A DNA stretch of 64,000 bases from Pseudomonadota bacterium. Lineage in GTDB: Bacteria; Pseudomonadota; Alphaproteobacteria; Caulobacterales; Caulobacteraceae. Under the pieces are notes generated by a model. The model saw nothing but the letters and a program-made list of their open reading frames with translations. It ran no database searches and was not told the DNA's origin. Below are positions 9,084-19,335 of this stretch, one piece after another. Within the stretch, counting starts at the first letter, position 1. Each line of letters opens with the position of its first letter. Made by a program: the position numbers and the translations under genes. The stretch lies in NCBI GenBank assembly GCA_963205025.1, contig CAUJHO010000001.1, positions 1-64,000 of the forward strand, read 5' to 3'.

Positions 9084-10525
9084 CCGCCCTGCGCCTGTCC
9101 GACATCGTTCGCCGCGATGTGGCGTCCGACCCGGTCATAACCGGGGTCACTTCCGACAGCCGCCGGGTCACCGACGGGACCCTGTTCGCGGCGCTGCCGG
9201 GGGCGACCGCCGACGGCCGCGCCTTCATTCCACAGGCCCTGTCCCAGGGGGCCGCCGCCGTCCTGGCTCCCAGCGACACGCCCGAGGACATCGCGCCCCT
9301 GCTGGTCAGGTCGGGTGATGTGCGCCGGGCCTATGCCCTGGCCGCGCGGGCCTTCTATGGCGACCAACCTCGAACCTGCGTGGCGGTGACCGGCACCAAC
9401 GGCAAGACCTCGGTGGCGACCTTTTGCCGTCAGATCTGGACGACGCTCGGCTACCACGCCGCCAGCATGGGCACGCTCGGCGTCACGGCCGGCGACCAGG
9501 TCCTGACGGGGCCGGGTCTGACCAGCCCGGATGCCGGTGACGCGGCCCGGATGCTGGCCGAACTGGCCGGGCGGGGCGTCACCCATCTGGCGCTGGAGGC
9601 GTCGTCGCACGGCCTGGATCAGCGCCGGATCGACGGGGTCAATCTGGTGGCGGCCGGTTTCACAAACCTGAGCCAGGATCACCTGGATTATCACGCCGAC
9701 ATGGGCAGCTACCGTGACGCCAAGCTCAGGCTGTTCGACACCCTGCTGCCGCGCGGACGCACCGCCGTCCTGAACGCGGATTCCGACGCCTACAACGCCT
9801 TTGCCGGGGCCGGAATCATGGCCGGTCTGGGCGTGATGGCGGTGGGCGAACGCGGGCGTGACCTCAGCCTGGTATCGCGGCGGGCGACGCCGGACGGCCA
9901 GCGTCTGGTCATCGAAAGCCGAGGTGAGCGCCACGAGGTGCTGCTGCCGTTGGCGGGGGCCTTCCAGGTCGAGAACGCCCTGGTCGCCGCAGGTCTGTGC
10001 GTGGCCGCTGGAGACAGCCCTGAGGCCGTGATCGCGGCCCTGGCCTTGATCAAAGGGGCCGCCGGTCGCCTGCAACGGGTCGGCACCACGGCCAGCGGCG
10101 GCGAGGCCTATGTCGACTATGCCCATACCCCCGACGGGTTGAAGACGGTGCTGATGGCCCTGCGCCCCCATGCCAGGGGGCGGCTGATCGTGGTCTTTGG
10201 GGCCGGCGGCGACCGGGATCGCGGCAAGCGCATCCAGATGGGTCAGGTGGCGGCGAAACTCGCCGACGTCGCCATCATCACCGACGACAACCCCCGCTCC
10301 GAAGATCCCTCTGCCATCCGGGCCGAGATCCGTCGCGGCTGTCCCGACGCCCGCGAGATCGGGGACCGACGCCTGGCCATTGCGGCGGCCATCGCCGACC
10401 TCGAGGCTGGTGATGTGCTGGTCGTCGCCGGAAAAGGACATGAGCAGGGTCAAATCGTCGGCGAAACCGTCTATCCGTTCGACGATGCGACGGAGATCGC
10501 AAAGGCCATCAAGGACGCTGAGTAA
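9080..10525 (+). CDS. murE: UDP-MurNAc-tripeptide synthetase (meso-DAP adding)
   Basis: MurE adds the third stem-peptide residue to UDP-MurNAc-L-Ala-D-Glu using ATP, in the cytoplasm. The 481-residue protein has the Mur ligase P-loop GTNGKT (105-110), SSHGLDQ, the hinge DYAHTPDGL (346-354) and D403-N-P-R406. The DNPR motif marks enzymes that use meso-diaminopimelate rather than lysine, as expected for a Gram-negative. It overlaps ftsI by 4 nt and murF by 1 nt (TAATG). Confidence 0.97.
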   Translation: MTALRLSDIVRRDVASDPVITGVTSDSRRVTDGTLFAALPGATADGRAFIPQALSQGAAAVLAPSDTPEDIAPLLVRSGDVRRAYALAARAFYGDQPRTCVAVTGTNGKTSVATFCRQIWTTLGYHAASMGTLGVTAGDQVLTGPGLTSPDAGDAARMLAELAGRGVTHLALEASSHGLDQRRIDGVNLVAAGFTNLSQDHLDYHADMGSYRDAKLRLFDTLLPRGRTAVLNADSDAYNAFAGAGIMAGLGVMAVGERGRDLSLVSRRATPDGQRLVIESRGERHEVLLPLAGAFQVENALVAAGLCVAAGDSPEAVIAALALIKGAAGRLQRVGTTASGGEAYVDYAHTPDGLKTVLMALRPHARGRLIVVFGAGGDRDRGKRIQMGQVAAKLADVAIITDDNPRSEDPSAIRAEIRRGCPDAREIGDRRLAIAAAIADLEAGDVLVVAGKGHEQGQIVGETVYPFDDATEIAKAIKDAE

Positions 10526-11919
10526 TGTCTGACCCCCTGTGGACCGCCCGCGAGGTCGCCGCTGCGACCGGCGGTCTGGCCGATGGTGAGTTTTCGGCCC
10601 AAGGGATCACCTTCGACAGTCGTGAGGTCCAGCCGGGCGATCTGTTCGTCGCCCTGCAAGGCGTCCGCGACGGCCATGAGTTCGTGGCCGGGGCTTTTGC
10701 CGCCGGGGCGGCGGGGGCTCTTGTGTCCAGCCCGGTACCCGGTGGACCCTTCGTCCTGGTTGCAGATACCCTGCAGGCGCTGGAGGCCCTGGGTCGCGAC
10801 GCCCGCGATCGTGCGCCCCAGGTCCGGCGCGGGGCCGTCACCGGCTCGGTCGGCAAGACCAGTGTGACCCAGGCGATCCGCGCAGGCCTGGATCTGGCCG
10901 GGCCGGCCCACGGCTCGGTCAAGTCGTTCAACAACCACATCGGCGTGCCCCTGACCCTGGCCCGGATGCCGCGCGCCGTCGAACGCGCCATCTTCGAGAT
11001 CGGCATGAACCACGCCGGCGAGATTGGTCCGCTGTCGCGGATGGTTCAGCCGCACGCCGTGTGCGTCACGACCGTTGGGCCGGTTCACATCGAAAACTTC
11101 CCGGATGGCGAGGCAGGGGTGGCGCGCGCCAAAGCCGAAATTTTCGAGGGCCTGGGTCCGGGCGGGGTGGCGGTGCTGAACGGCGACGACCGCTGGTTCG
11201 ACCTGTTGAAACAGGCGGCCCTGGAGCGTGGGGCCCGGGTCGCGGTGTTCGGCTCCGACCCGGGCGGCGACGCCGTGCTGGTCGATTTCCGGCCCGATCC
11301 CGAGGGGGCCGATGTCACGGCCCGCATCTGGGGGGAGGAGATCACCTACCGCCTGGCCCAGCCCGGTTTCCACTGGGGCCCCAACAGCCTGGCGACCTTG
11401 CTGATGCTGGAGGCACTGGATGTGCCGATGCCGACGGCGCTGGAGGCCCTGGCGAGCTTTCGCCCGCTGGCCGGGCGTGGGGCCGCGCGGCAGGTGGCGG
11501 TTCCCGGCGGATCGTTCCTGCTGATCGACGAGAGCTACAACGCCAATCCGATCTCCATGGTGGCGGGATTTCGAAATCTCGGTGCGCGCCGCGATGTGGC
11601 GGGCCGCCGCATTGTGGTCCTGACCGATATGCTGGAACTGGGCGATCAGTCCCAGGCCCTGCACGCCGGCCTGGCCGAACCGATCATTCAGGCAGAAATC
11701 GACCTGGTGTTTACCGCTGGGAAAGCGATGCAGTTTCTGGATCAGGCCCTGCCCGCAGAAAAGCGGGGCGGCTGGGCCGAGGATGCGGCCGCGCTGGCGC
11801 CCGTCGTCACTGCGGCGGTTCGGCCCGGCGATGTGGTCATGGTCAAGGGTTCCAACGGTTCCAGGGCGTCGCTGATCGCGAAGGCCCTGGCCGAGATGGG
11901 GGCCGCTCGGGAAGTCTGA
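10525..11919 (+). CDS. murF: UDP-MurNAc-pentapeptide synthetase
   Basis: MurF ligates D-Ala-D-Ala to UDP-MurNAc-tripeptide with ATP, finishing the soluble precursor. The protein has 464 residues, with the P-loop TGSVGKTS (106-113; MurF often has S/N-V here), the [11 protein letters not shown] and [13 protein letters not shown] motifs of the central domain, and DESYNANP near residue 333. It begins in the murE stop (TAATG) and its TGA overlaps the mraY ATG (TGATG). Confidence 0.97.
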   Translation: MSDPLWTAREVAAATGGLADGEFSAQGITFDSREVQPGDLFVALQGVRDGHEFVAGAFAAGAAGALVSSPVPGGPFVLVADTLQALEALGRDARDRAPQVRRGAVTGSVGKTSVTQAIRAGLDLAGPAHGSVKSFNNHIGVPLTLARMPRAVERAIFEIGMNHAGEIGPLSRMVQPHAVCVTTVGPVHIENFPDGEAGVARAKAEIFEGLGPGGVAVLNGDDRWFDLLKQAALERGARVAVFGSDPGGDAVLVDFRPDPEGADVTARIWGEEITYRLAQPGFHWGPNSLATLLMLEALDVPMPTALEALASFRPLAGRGAARQVAVPGGSFLLIDESYNANPISMVAGFRNLGARRDVAGRRIVVLTDMLELGDQSQALHAGLAEPIIQAEIDLVFTAGKAMQFLDQALPAEKRGGWAEDAAALAPVVTAAVRPGDVVMVKGSNGSRASLIAKALAEMGAAREV

Positions 11920-13031
11920 TGTTCTATCTGCTATATCTCTATTTCGCGGATTTCGCTCAGGAATATCCGCTGCTGAACCTGCTGCAGTATCAGACGGTGC
12001 GGGTCGGCCTGGCGCTGTTCACCGGCCTGTTCGTGGCCATCGCCATGGGCAGCCGCTTCATCGAATGGATGCGGTCCAAACAGGGGCGGGGCCAGCCCAT
12101 CCGCAAGGACGGCCCGGCCAGTCATCTCCAGACCAAGCAGGGCACCCCGACCATGGGCGGTCTGATGATCCTGGCCGGGGTCTTCGCCGGCACCCTGCTG
12201 TGGGCCGACCTGACCAACATCTATGTCTGGGTCGTGCTGTTCGTCACCGGTGCCTATGGCCTGCTCGGATTTCTCGATGACTACGACAAGGTCACCAAAC
12301 AGCATCACGCCGGCCTGACCGGCAAGCAGAAGCTGGCGGCCCAGTTCGCTGTCGCCATCGTGGCCGCCGGAATCCTGGTGGCCTTTGCACCCGTATCGCC
12401 GACCTCGCCGAACCTGCAGACGTCGCTTGCCTTCCCGTTCTTCAAGGCTGTCCTGCTGAACCTGGGCTGGTTCTATGTGGCCTTTGCGGCCTTCACCATC
12501 GTCGGCTTTTCCAATGCCGTGAACCTGACGGATGGGCTGGACGGTCTAGCGATCGTGCCGGTGATGATGGCGGCGTCGGCGTTCGGCGTGATCAGCTACC
12601 TGGTCGGCAATTTCGTCTTCTCGGAATATCTGCAGGTCCACCATGCGCCGGGCACCGGCGAGCTGGCGATCTTCTGCGCGGCCATCATCGGCGGGGGCAC
12701 GGGCTTCCTCTGGTACAACGCTCCGCCGGCCAAGATCTTCATGGGCGACACCGGCTCGCTCGCCTTGGGCGGTGCGCTCGGCTCGGTGGCCGTGTCGACC
12801 AAGCACGAGCTGGTGCTGGGCATCGTCGGCGGCCTGTTCGTCATCGAGGCGCTCAGCGTCATGATCCAGGTCGCCTACTTCAAGGCGACGGGCAAACGCA
12901 TCTTCCTGATGGCCCCGATCCACCACCATTTCGAAAAGCTGGGCTGGCCGGAATCGACGGTCGTGATCCGCTTCTGGATCGTGGCGGCCATGCTGGCGCT
13001 CGTCGGCCTGGCGACGTTGAAGCTGAGATGA
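11919..13031 (+). CDS. mraY: Phospho-MurNAc-pentapeptide translocase
   Basis: MraY transfers phospho-MurNAc-pentapeptide to undecaprenyl phosphate, making lipid I at the inner membrane. The 370-residue, roughly ten-helix protein has the family signatures: [10 protein letters not shown], the metal-binding [20 protein letters not shown] and [11 protein letters not shown], then [14 protein letters not shown] near the end. The start is ATG 11919 within the murF stop; a longer upstream reading is an out-of-frame artefact. It overlaps murD by 4 nt. Confidence 0.97.
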   Translation: MFYLLYLYFADFAQEYPLLNLLQYQTVRVGLALFTGLFVAIAMGSRFIEWMRSKQGRGQPIRKDGPASHLQTKQGTPTMGGLMILAGVFAGTLLWADLTNIYVWVVLFVTGAYGLLGFLDDYDKVTKQHHAGLTGKQKLAAQFAVAIVAAGILVAFAPVSPTSPNLQTSLAFPFFKAVLLNLGWFYVAFAAFTIVGFSNAVNLTDGLDGLAIVPVMMAASAFGVISYLVGNFVFSEYLQVHHAPGTGELAIFCAAIIGGGTGFLWYNAPPAKIFMGDTGSLALGGALGSVAVSTKHELVLGIVGGLFVIEALSVMIQVAYFKATGKRIFLMAPIHHHFEKLGWPESTVVIRFWIVAAMLALVGLATLKLR

Positions 13032-14416
13032 TCCCGGCGCGCGGCTTTGAGGGCAGGGAGGTCGCCGTCTTCGGCCTCGGCCGGTCCGGCCTGACGGCGG
13101 CGCGCGCGCTCAAGGCCGGCGGGGCCTTTCCGGTCCTCTGGGACGACAGTGTCTCGGGCCGGATGCAGTCTGAGGCCGAGGGTTTCCGCGTCGAGGATCT
13201 GAGCCAGGCGGACTGGAGCCGTTTTGCCGCCCTGATGCTGGCTCCGGGCGTGCCCCTGACCCATCCGCGTCCGCACTGGACGGTCGTGAAGGCCCGCGAG
13301 GCCGGGGTTGAGGTGCTCGGCGACATCGAACTGTTTCAGCGCACCCTCGACCGCCTACCGACGGGCCAGCGGCCCCGGGTCGTCGCCATCACCGGCACCA
13401 ACGGCAAGTCGACCACCACCGCCCTGATCGGCTGGGTTTTGAAACAGGCCGGGATCGACACTCACGTTGGCGGCAATATCGGCATCGGCGTTCTGGCCCT
13501 GCCCGAGCCGACGCCCGGTGCGGTCTATGTCATCGAAGTGTCGTCCTACCAGTTGGACCTGACCTCCAGCTTTGCGCCGGACGTCGCCATCCTGACCAAC
13601 CTCAGCCCCGACCACCTGGATCGCCACGGCGGCATGGAGGGCTATGTCGCGGCCAAGGCGCGGCTGTTTGCCAACCCGCGTGGGGGCGCGGTGGCCGTGA
13701 TCGGAACCGACGACGGCTGGGGCCTGGAGACGGCGGCGTCGCTGGTCGGGCAGTGGCCGGTCATCTCGGTCAGCACGCGCCCGTCTCCCCTCGGCGAAGC
13801 GGCGATCATGGGGGGGGCCGGCTGGATCGAGGTCGACGACCGATTGATCGACCTGACGGCCGCTCGCTCGCTTCCCGGTCGCCATAACGCCGAGAACGCC
13901 GCCTTCGCCTACGCTGCTGCAACGACGCTGGGCGTCGATCATGACAAGGTCGTCGCCGGACTAATGAGCTTCCCGGGCCTCGCTCACCGCATGGAGACGG
14001 TGGCCCAGGCCGGCCGGGTCCGCTTCGTCAACGATTCCAAGGCCACCAACGCCGATGCCGCGCGCCAGGCCCTGTCCAGCTACGACCGCGTCTTCTGGAT
14101 CGCGGGCGGGCGAGCCAAGGACGGGGGCATCGACAGCCTGGTGGATCTCTTTCCCCGCATTGCGCGGGCCTATCTGATCGGCGAGGCGACCGAGGACTTT
14201 GCTCACCGCCTGACCGATGTGCCGCACGCGGTCTGTGTGGAGATGGACCGGGCCGTCGAGCTGGCCGCCCGCGACGCTGCCGTCACGGGGCGGGATGAGG
14301 TCGTGCTCCTGTCCCCGGCCTGTGCGAGCTTTGACCAGTATCCAGACTTCGAGGCGCGCGGCGAGGCCTTCCGGGCCGCCGTGCGTCGCATCATCGATGA
14401 GGAGGGCGCGCCATGA
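13028..14416 (+). CDS. murD: UDP-MurNAc-L-Ala:D-Glu ligase
   Basis: MurD adds D-glutamate to UDP-MurNAc-L-Ala with ATP. The protein has 462 residues, with a Rossmann-like N-domain ([17 protein letters not shown]), the P-loop TGTNGKST (122-129), and [12 protein letters not shown] and [13 protein letters not shown] of the Mur ligase core. The C-domain ends normally. It overlaps mraY and ftsW by 4 nt each. Confidence 0.97.
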   Translation: MIPARGFEGREVAVFGLGRSGLTAARALKAGGAFPVLWDDSVSGRMQSEAEGFRVEDLSQADWSRFAALMLAPGVPLTHPRPHWTVVKAREAGVEVLGDIELFQRTLDRLPTGQRPRVVAITGTNGKSTTTALIGWVLKQAGIDTHVGGNIGIGVLALPEPTPGAVYVIEVSSYQLDLTSSFAPDVAILTNLSPDHLDRHGGMEGYVAAKARLFANPRGGAVAVIGTDDGWGLETAASLVGQWPVISVSTRPSPLGEAAIMGGAGWIEVDDRLIDLTAARSLPGRHNAENAAFAYAAATTLGVDHDKVVAGLMSFPGLAHRMETVAQAGRVRFVNDSKATNADAARQALSSYDRVFWIAGGRAKDGGIDSLVDLFPRIARAYLIGEATEDFAHRLTDVPHAVCVEMDRAVELAARDAAVTGRDEVVLLSPACASFDQYPDFEARGEAFRAAVRRIIDEEGAP

Positions 14417-15582
14417 CCGCCTATGTTCCGCCCCTGGCCCGGGGCGACCGCTCCCTGGTCGGCAACTGGTTCTGGCAGGTCGACAAGCCGATCCTGATGG
14501 CGGTACTCGCCCTGATACTGACGGGCGTGGCGCTCAGCTTCGCCTCCAGCCCGGCGGCGGCCCTGCGTGACGATTCCATCAGCGGTGATTTTTACTATGC
14601 CTGGCGCATGATCGCGTTTGCGACCCTGGGCCTGGGCATCCTGATCTCGACCTCGATGCTGTCGCCGCGCCATGTCCGGCGGGTATCGGCCCTGACCTTC
14701 CTGTTCTGCATCGGGGTGATGTGTCTGCTGCCCTTCTTCGGCAACGAGGCCAAGGGCGCGACCCGCTGGCTGGCCATCGGGCCGTTCGGTTTCCAGCCGT
14801 CGGAGTTTATCAAGCCGGCCCTGATCGTGCTGGCGGCCTGGATGTTCGCCGAGGGCCAGAAGGGCGAGGGCGTGCCGGGCATGTCGCTGGCCTTCGGCCT
14901 TTACGGGATCACCGCCGGGCTTCTGATCATCCAGCCCGACATCGGCCAGACCGTCCTGATCACCACCACCTTCATGGCCGTCTTCTTCATGGCCGGGGTG
15001 CCGCTGCGCTGGATGGCGGCCCTGATGGGCATGGCGGCGGTCGGTTTCGGGGCGATCTATCTGACCGTCGGCCATGTGCGCGATCGCTTCGCCATGTTCC
15101 TGGGCGGCGGCGAGGCCAACGACAATTTCCAGCTGGCCCGGGCCCACGAAGCCATCGCCGCCGGCGGCCTGGTTGGTCGCGGCGTCGGCGAGGGCGTGAT
15201 GAAGCGCCACGTTCCCGACCTGCACACCGACTTCATCTATTCGGTTGCGGCCGAAGAGTTCGGTCTGGTCTTTTCGATCATCCTGATCGGCGTCTTCGGC
15301 CTGGTCGCTATCCGGGGCTTGCGGCGCGCGCGCGAGCTGGCCGACCCGTTTGAACAGACCGCCGCCGGGGGGCTGTTCGTGCTGCTGGGTCTGCAGGCCG
15401 CCATCAATATCGCGGTCAATCTGGGGCTGGTTCCGACCAAGGGCATGACCCTGCCCTTCATCAGCTATGGCGGCTCGTCGATGCTGGGCATGTGCCTGAC
15501 GCTCGGCCTGGCCCTGGCCCTGACGCGTAAGCGTCCCGGGGCCTATCAGCCGGGGTCGACCCCCAAGGGCATTCTCGGATGA
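14413..15582 (+). CDS. ftsW: Septal glycosyltransferase FtsW
   Basis: A SEDS-family polytopic membrane protein that polymerises glycan strands from lipid II together with FtsI. It has 389 residues and about ten hydrophobic helices. The SEDS signature is clear: GNEAKGATRWLAIGPFGFQPSE in the first half (with the Arg/Glu-containing loop), LQPDIGQT-like IIQPDIGQT, and the C-terminal LVPTKGMTLPFISYGGSSML. It overlaps murD and murG by 4 nt. Confidence 0.97.
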   Translation: MTAYVPPLARGDRSLVGNWFWQVDKPILMAVLALILTGVALSFASSPAAALRDDSISGDFYYAWRMIAFATLGLGILISTSMLSPRHVRRVSALTFLFCIGVMCLLPFFGNEAKGATRWLAIGPFGFQPSEFIKPALIVLAAWMFAEGQKGEGVPGMSLAFGLYGITAGLLIIQPDIGQTVLITTTFMAVFFMAGVPLRWMAALMGMAAVGFGAIYLTVGHVRDRFAMFLGGGEANDNFQLARAHEAIAAGGLVGRGVGEGVMKRHVPDLHTDFIYSVAAEEFGLVFSIILIGVFGLVAIRGLRRARELADPFEQTAAGGLFVLLGLQAAINIAVNLGLVPTKGMTLPFISYGGSSMLGMCLTLGLALALTRKRPGAYQPGSTPKGILG

Positions 15583-16661
15583 GCAAGGTCGCCGTTCTGG
15601 CTGCGGGGGGCACCGGTGGCCATCTGTTTCCGGCCCAGGCCCTGGCCGAGGCCTTGACGGCGCGCGGCTGGCGCGTGGTGCTGGCCACCGACCGGCGTGG
15701 CGACCAGTACGCCCACGATTTCCCGGCTGAAGAGCGGCTGGCCCTGGATGCCGCCACCGCCAGCAATCCCATCGCCATGGTCGGGGCCGTGTTCACGATC
15801 ATGGCCGGCGTGGCCCAGGCGCGCTCGGCCTTTGCCCGGCTCAAGCCGAGCGTCGTCATCGGTTTCGGCGGCTATCCGTCAGTGCCCGCCCTGCTGGCGG
15901 CGGCGATCACGGGCCGGCCCATCGTCATCCATGAGCAGAACGCGGTGCTGGGTCGCTCCAACCGGGCCCTGGCGCGGTTCGCGCGCAAGATCGCGGCGGC
16001 CTTCCCGACTCTGGAGCGGGTGCCACCGGCCCTCAGAGATCGGGTCGAGATCGTCGGCAATCCGGTCCGGGCCGATATCCGTGCCCTGAACGACCGGGCC
16101 TTCGATGCCGGCGGGCCCCGGCTGCACGTTCTGATTACCGGCGGCAGCCAGGGGGCCCGGATCCTGTCCGAGACCGCCCCGCGTGCCCTGGCCCAGATTG
16201 CCGAGCGCCTGCGCGACCGGCTCCATGTCCACCAGCAGACCCGGCCCGAATTGCTCGACACCGCCCGCGACATCTATGCCGATGCCGCCATCCAGGCCGA
16301 GGTCGCGCCCTTCTTTCGCGACATGGCCCTGCGACTGGGCCAGGCCCATCTGGTGATCGGCCGCGCCGGGGCCTCGACCTGTTCGGAACTGGCGGTGGCC
16401 GGGGTGCCCTCGGTCCTGGTTCCGCTGAAGATCGCGACCGACGACCACCAGCGCCTGAACGCCAAATCCCTGGCCGACGCCGGGGCGGCTATGGTCATTC
16501 TGGAGGATGATCTGACGGTCGACAGGCTGGCCGAGGCCGTTCAGGCCATGCTGGATGACGCAAATGCCCTTGAGCGCCGCGCCGCCGCCGCGCGTGCCGT
16601 CGGGATCCCCGATGCGGCCGAGCGTCTGGCTGATCTGGTCGAGGCCCAGGCCGGCGGCTGA
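15579..16661 (+). CDS. murG: Lipid II synthase MurG
   Basis: MurG transfers GlcNAc from UDP-GlcNAc to lipid I at the inner face of the membrane, giving lipid II. The 360-residue GT-B protein has the glycine-rich GGTGGHLFPAQALAEAL loop near the N-terminus, GFGGYPSVP, HEQNAVLGRSNR, LITGGSQGAR of the second Rossmann domain and GRAGASTCSELAVAGVPSVL for sugar-nucleotide binding. It is the last gene of the unbroken overlapping run; its stop abuts the stop of an opposite-strand gene with no gap. Confidence 0.97.
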   Translation: MSKVAVLAAGGTGGHLFPAQALAEALTARGWRVVLATDRRGDQYAHDFPAEERLALDAATASNPIAMVGAVFTIMAGVAQARSAFARLKPSVVIGFGGYPSVPALLAAAITGRPIVIHEQNAVLGRSNRALARFARKIAAAFPTLERVPPALRDRVEIVGNPVRADIRALNDRAFDAGGPRLHVLITGGSQGARILSETAPRALAQIAERLRDRLHVHQQTRPELLDTARDIYADAAIQAEVAPFFRDMALRLGQAHLVIGRAGASTCSELAVAGVPSVLVPLKIATDDHQRLNAKSLADAGAAMVILEDDLTVDRLAEAVQAMLDDANALERRAAAARAVGIPDAAERLADLVEAQAGG

Positions 16662-17126
16662 TCAATCCGCATAGAAAGCCGGGCGTGCCGCTCCGGCGGC
16701 CTGGAAATTCACGAAATCATGTCCGCGCCCGCTCTCCGGCGACGGATCACAGACGTGCGCCACCATCGCCCCATAGTAGGTGCCCGGCTCAGCAGTCTGG
16801 CTGGACGTATCCTGCGCCGCCGTGGCCCCCACGAATGCCGGCCCGTTGAAGGCAGCAAAACTGCGATGGACGAAGGTGCGGGCCGCACAGTCGACCGTGA
16901 TGGCGGCGGCCATGGTGTCGTAGCCGGCGCTGTTCTCCAGAAAGAGCCAGAAGGTGAGATCCACCGGCGCGGCCGGAACAACTGCAGAGGGTGCCCGGTC
17001 GATCATCGCCAGCGTCGCGGCGTCCTCAGCCAGGATCCACAGGGGACGCGAGGCCTGGTCAGCGATACTGCCAGGCTGGATCTGCATCAAGCTAAGGGCC
17101 GAGATCAGAACAAGGGAGAAGATCAT
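16662..17126 (-). CDS. Exported protein, paralogue of the next gene
   Basis: The product has 154 residues from ATG 17126 (MIFSLVLISALSLMQIQ, a signal-peptide-like start); the frame is open for 24 further upstream codons without hydrophobic character. I recognise no family. The core shares a pattern with the gene at 17219-17752: GYDTM..A.TVDC.ART, an AAQDT..Q.A.P.T.Y.AM..HVCD block and two matching cysteines, so the two arose by tandem duplication. It is transcribed against the dcw cluster, tail-to-tail with murG. Confidence 0.7.
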   Translation of the reverse strand: MIFSLVLISALSLMQIQPGSIADQASRPLWILAEDAATLAMIDRAPSAVVPAAPVDLTFWLFLENSAGYDTMAAAITVDCAARTFVHRSFAAFNGPAFVGATAAQDTSSQTAEPGTYYGAMVAHVCDPSPESGRGHDFVNFQAAGAARPAFYAD

Positions 17127-17218
17127 GGGGCTGGCTCCGGAAGAACGCGATGACAGTGAGGAGAGCTTGATCGCGTGCCAATTGAACACGCTGCACACGC
17201 GAGCGGGTCGTGCCGAAT

Positions 17219-17752
17219 TCAGGCCAGAGATGCCTGCTGTGCCGCCTGGGCCTCGGTGAAATCGCCATAGTCTGCTGCCGGCGATCCCGTCGGACCGGCA
17301 TCACAGACATGGCTGAGCATCGCCGAATACGGGGTTTCGGGATTGGCCGACTGGAACGCGGTATCCTGCGCCGGCGCGGCCTCAATAAGAGTCGGGCCGG
17401 AATAGGTCGTGATCTGCCGCATGGCATAGGTGCGGGCTTGGCAATCAACCGTGACGGCGATCTGCATCGTGTCATAGCCGCCCATCGGGTCTGAAATGAT
17501 CCAGAGGTCGGCCTCGATCGGTGCCGACGGCGTCTCGGGAGCCGGAGGCCGATTGATCGCCACCAGGGTTCCGTACTCCAACATCACCTGCCAAAGCGGC
17601 TCGCCGGCGACAGATGGCCCAGGGGCGCTGGCGCGCGAAGCCAGGGCCGGGTCGACGGCCTCGCCTGTGGCGGGCGCGTCCGCTCGACCGCACGCCATCA
17701 CGCCGGTAGCGGTCAGGCCGCAGAGCAGCGGGATCCATCCTGATCGGACCAT
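17219..17752 (-). CDS. Probable lipoprotein, paralogue of the previous gene
   Basis: The product has 177 residues. The N-terminus ([22 protein letters not shown]) is a signal peptide with a lipobox-like VMAC, predicting lipidation at C21. The mature part matches the neighbour at 16662-17126 over the DTM..AVTVDC.ART and [25 protein letters not shown] blocks; the two cysteines probably form a disulfide. Function unknown. It lies head-to-head with murC, so 17753-17857 must hold promoters in both directions. Confidence 0.7.
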   Translation of the reverse strand: MVRSGWIPLLCGLTATGVMACGRADAPATGEAVDPALASRASAPGPSVAGEPLWQVMLEYGTLVAINRPPAPETPSAPIEADLWIISDPMGGYDTMQIAVTVDCQARTYAMRQITTYSGPTLIEAAPAQDTAFQSANPETPYSAMLSHVCDAGPTGSPAADYGDFTEAQAAQQASLA

Positions 17753-17857
17753 CGATTCCTCCCTGAATGCGAGATTCGCTCTACCCTAGCGATGGAGTCG
17801 CAAACCTCAAACGCGAGGGCTGGTGCAATCGCGCTCGGCTGCGTCTATGACGCCCTG

Positions 17858-19270
17858 ATGATCCAGCGCCTGCGCCCCGTTCCCTTCGCCCTCGGCCCCG
17901 TCCACTTCGTCGGCATCGGCGGCATCGGCATGAGCGGTATCGCCGAGATCATGCTCAAGATCGGCTATCAGGTGCAGGGTTCCGACGCCAAGGCCAGCGC
18001 CAATACCGAACGGCTGGAAAAGCTGGGCGCGCGCATTCTGATCGGCCACGACGCGGCCAATGTCTCGGAGGGCGTGTCGGCGGTCGTCCATTCCACTGCG
18101 GTCAGGGCCGACAACCCCGAGATCCGCGAGGCGCGCCGGTGCCGTATTCCGGTGGTGCGCCGGGCCGAGATGCTGGCCGAGCTGATGCGGCTTCAGTTCT
18201 CCATCGGGGTGGCGGGCACCCATGGCAAGACCACGACCACCTCGATGATTGCGGCTCTGCTGGACGCCGGCGGGCTGGACCCCACCATCGTCAACGGCGG
18301 CATCATCAACGCCTATGGCACCAACGCCAAGGTCGGCGACGGCGACTGGATCGTCGTCGAGGCCGACGAGAGCGACGGCAGCTTCCTGCGTCTGAAATCG
18401 ACGGTCGCCATCGTCACCAACATCGACCCGGAGCACCTGGATCACTACGGCGATTTCGACGGCGTGCGCCGTGCCTTCGTCGATTTTGTCGAGAACATTC
18501 CGTTCTACGGCTTTGCCGCCGTGTGTCTGGATCACCCCGAGGTTCAGCGCCTGGTCGCCCAGATCGATAACCGCCGGCTGGTGACCTATGGCACCAACCC
18601 CCAGGCCATGGTCCGGGCCGAAAACTGCGACCTGGGGCCGGATGGGGCCCGGTTCGACGTCGTCATCCAGAACGGTGAGACGACCCGGATCGACGGCCTG
18701 CACCTGCCGATGGCCGGCTGGCACAATGTCTCCAACGCGCTGGCCGCCATCGCCGTAGCGCGTGAGCTGGACGTCTCCGATGAGGCCATCCGCGAGGGTC
18801 TGGCCGGCTTCGGCGGGGTCAAACGGCGCTTCACCACCACCGGTATCGTCGAGGGGGTTCGGATCGTCGACGACTACGGCCACCACCCGGTCGAGATCGC
18901 CGCCGTGCTCAAGGCCGCCCGCCAGGTCGCCGAAGGTCGGGTCATCGCGGTCGTTCAGCCGCACCGCTACACGCGCCTGCGCGACCTGATGGAAGAATTC
19001 TCGACCTGTTTCGCCGATGCCGACATCGTCCATGTGGCCGACGTCTATCCGGCGGGCGAGGAGCCGATCGAGGGCGTCGACAAGCATGCCCTGGTTGATG
19101 GCATCCGGCGCTTCGGCCATCGCGACGTCCAGCCGCTGGAAAACGCCGCGGTGCTGCCGCGCGTCATCAAGGAAGAGGCGAGGGCCGGCGATGTGGTCGT
19201 GCTCTTGGGGGCCGGGGACATCACCGCCTGGGCCTACGCCCTGCCGGGCCAGCTGGAGGCGATGGGGTAG
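17858..19270 (+). CDS. murC: UDP-MurNAc:L-Ala ligase
   Basis: MurC adds L-alanine to UDP-MurNAc with ATP, the first Mur ligase step. From ATG 17858 ([10 protein letters not shown]) it has 470 residues; the frame is open 22 codons further up, but those are not family-like. Clear motifs are [15 protein letters not shown] (16-30), the P-loop GTHGKTTT (120-127), [10 protein letters not shown] and the C-terminal [12 protein letters not shown] and VQPHRYTRL. It restarts the dcw order after the two reversed genes and presumably has its own promoter. Confidence 0.96.
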   Translation: MIQRLRPVPFALGPVHFVGIGGIGMSGIAEIMLKIGYQVQGSDAKASANTERLEKLGARILIGHDAANVSEGVSAVVHSTAVRADNPEIREARRCRIPVVRRAEMLAELMRLQFSIGVAGTHGKTTTTSMIAALLDAGGLDPTIVNGGIINAYGTNAKVGDGDWIVVEADESDGSFLRLKSTVAIVTNIDPEHLDHYGDFDGVRRAFVDFVENIPFYGFAAVCLDHPEVQRLVAQIDNRRLVTYGTNPQAMVRAENCDLGPDGARFDVVIQNGETTRIDGLHLPMAGWHNVSNALAAIAVARELDVSDEAIREGLAGFGGVKRRFTTTGIVEGVRIVDDYGHHPVEIAAVLKAARQVAEGRVIAVVQPHRYTRLRDLMEEFSTCFADADIVHVADVYPAGEEPIEGVDKHALVDGIRRFGHRDVQPLENAAVLPRVIKEEARAGDVVVLLGAGDITAWAYALPGQLEAMG

Positions 19271-19335
19271 GCCGCGCCCCGCGCTGCCGAGGTTTCAACG
19301 ACCGTTGCGTTGCTTTAGCCTCATCTGAGCCAGCG

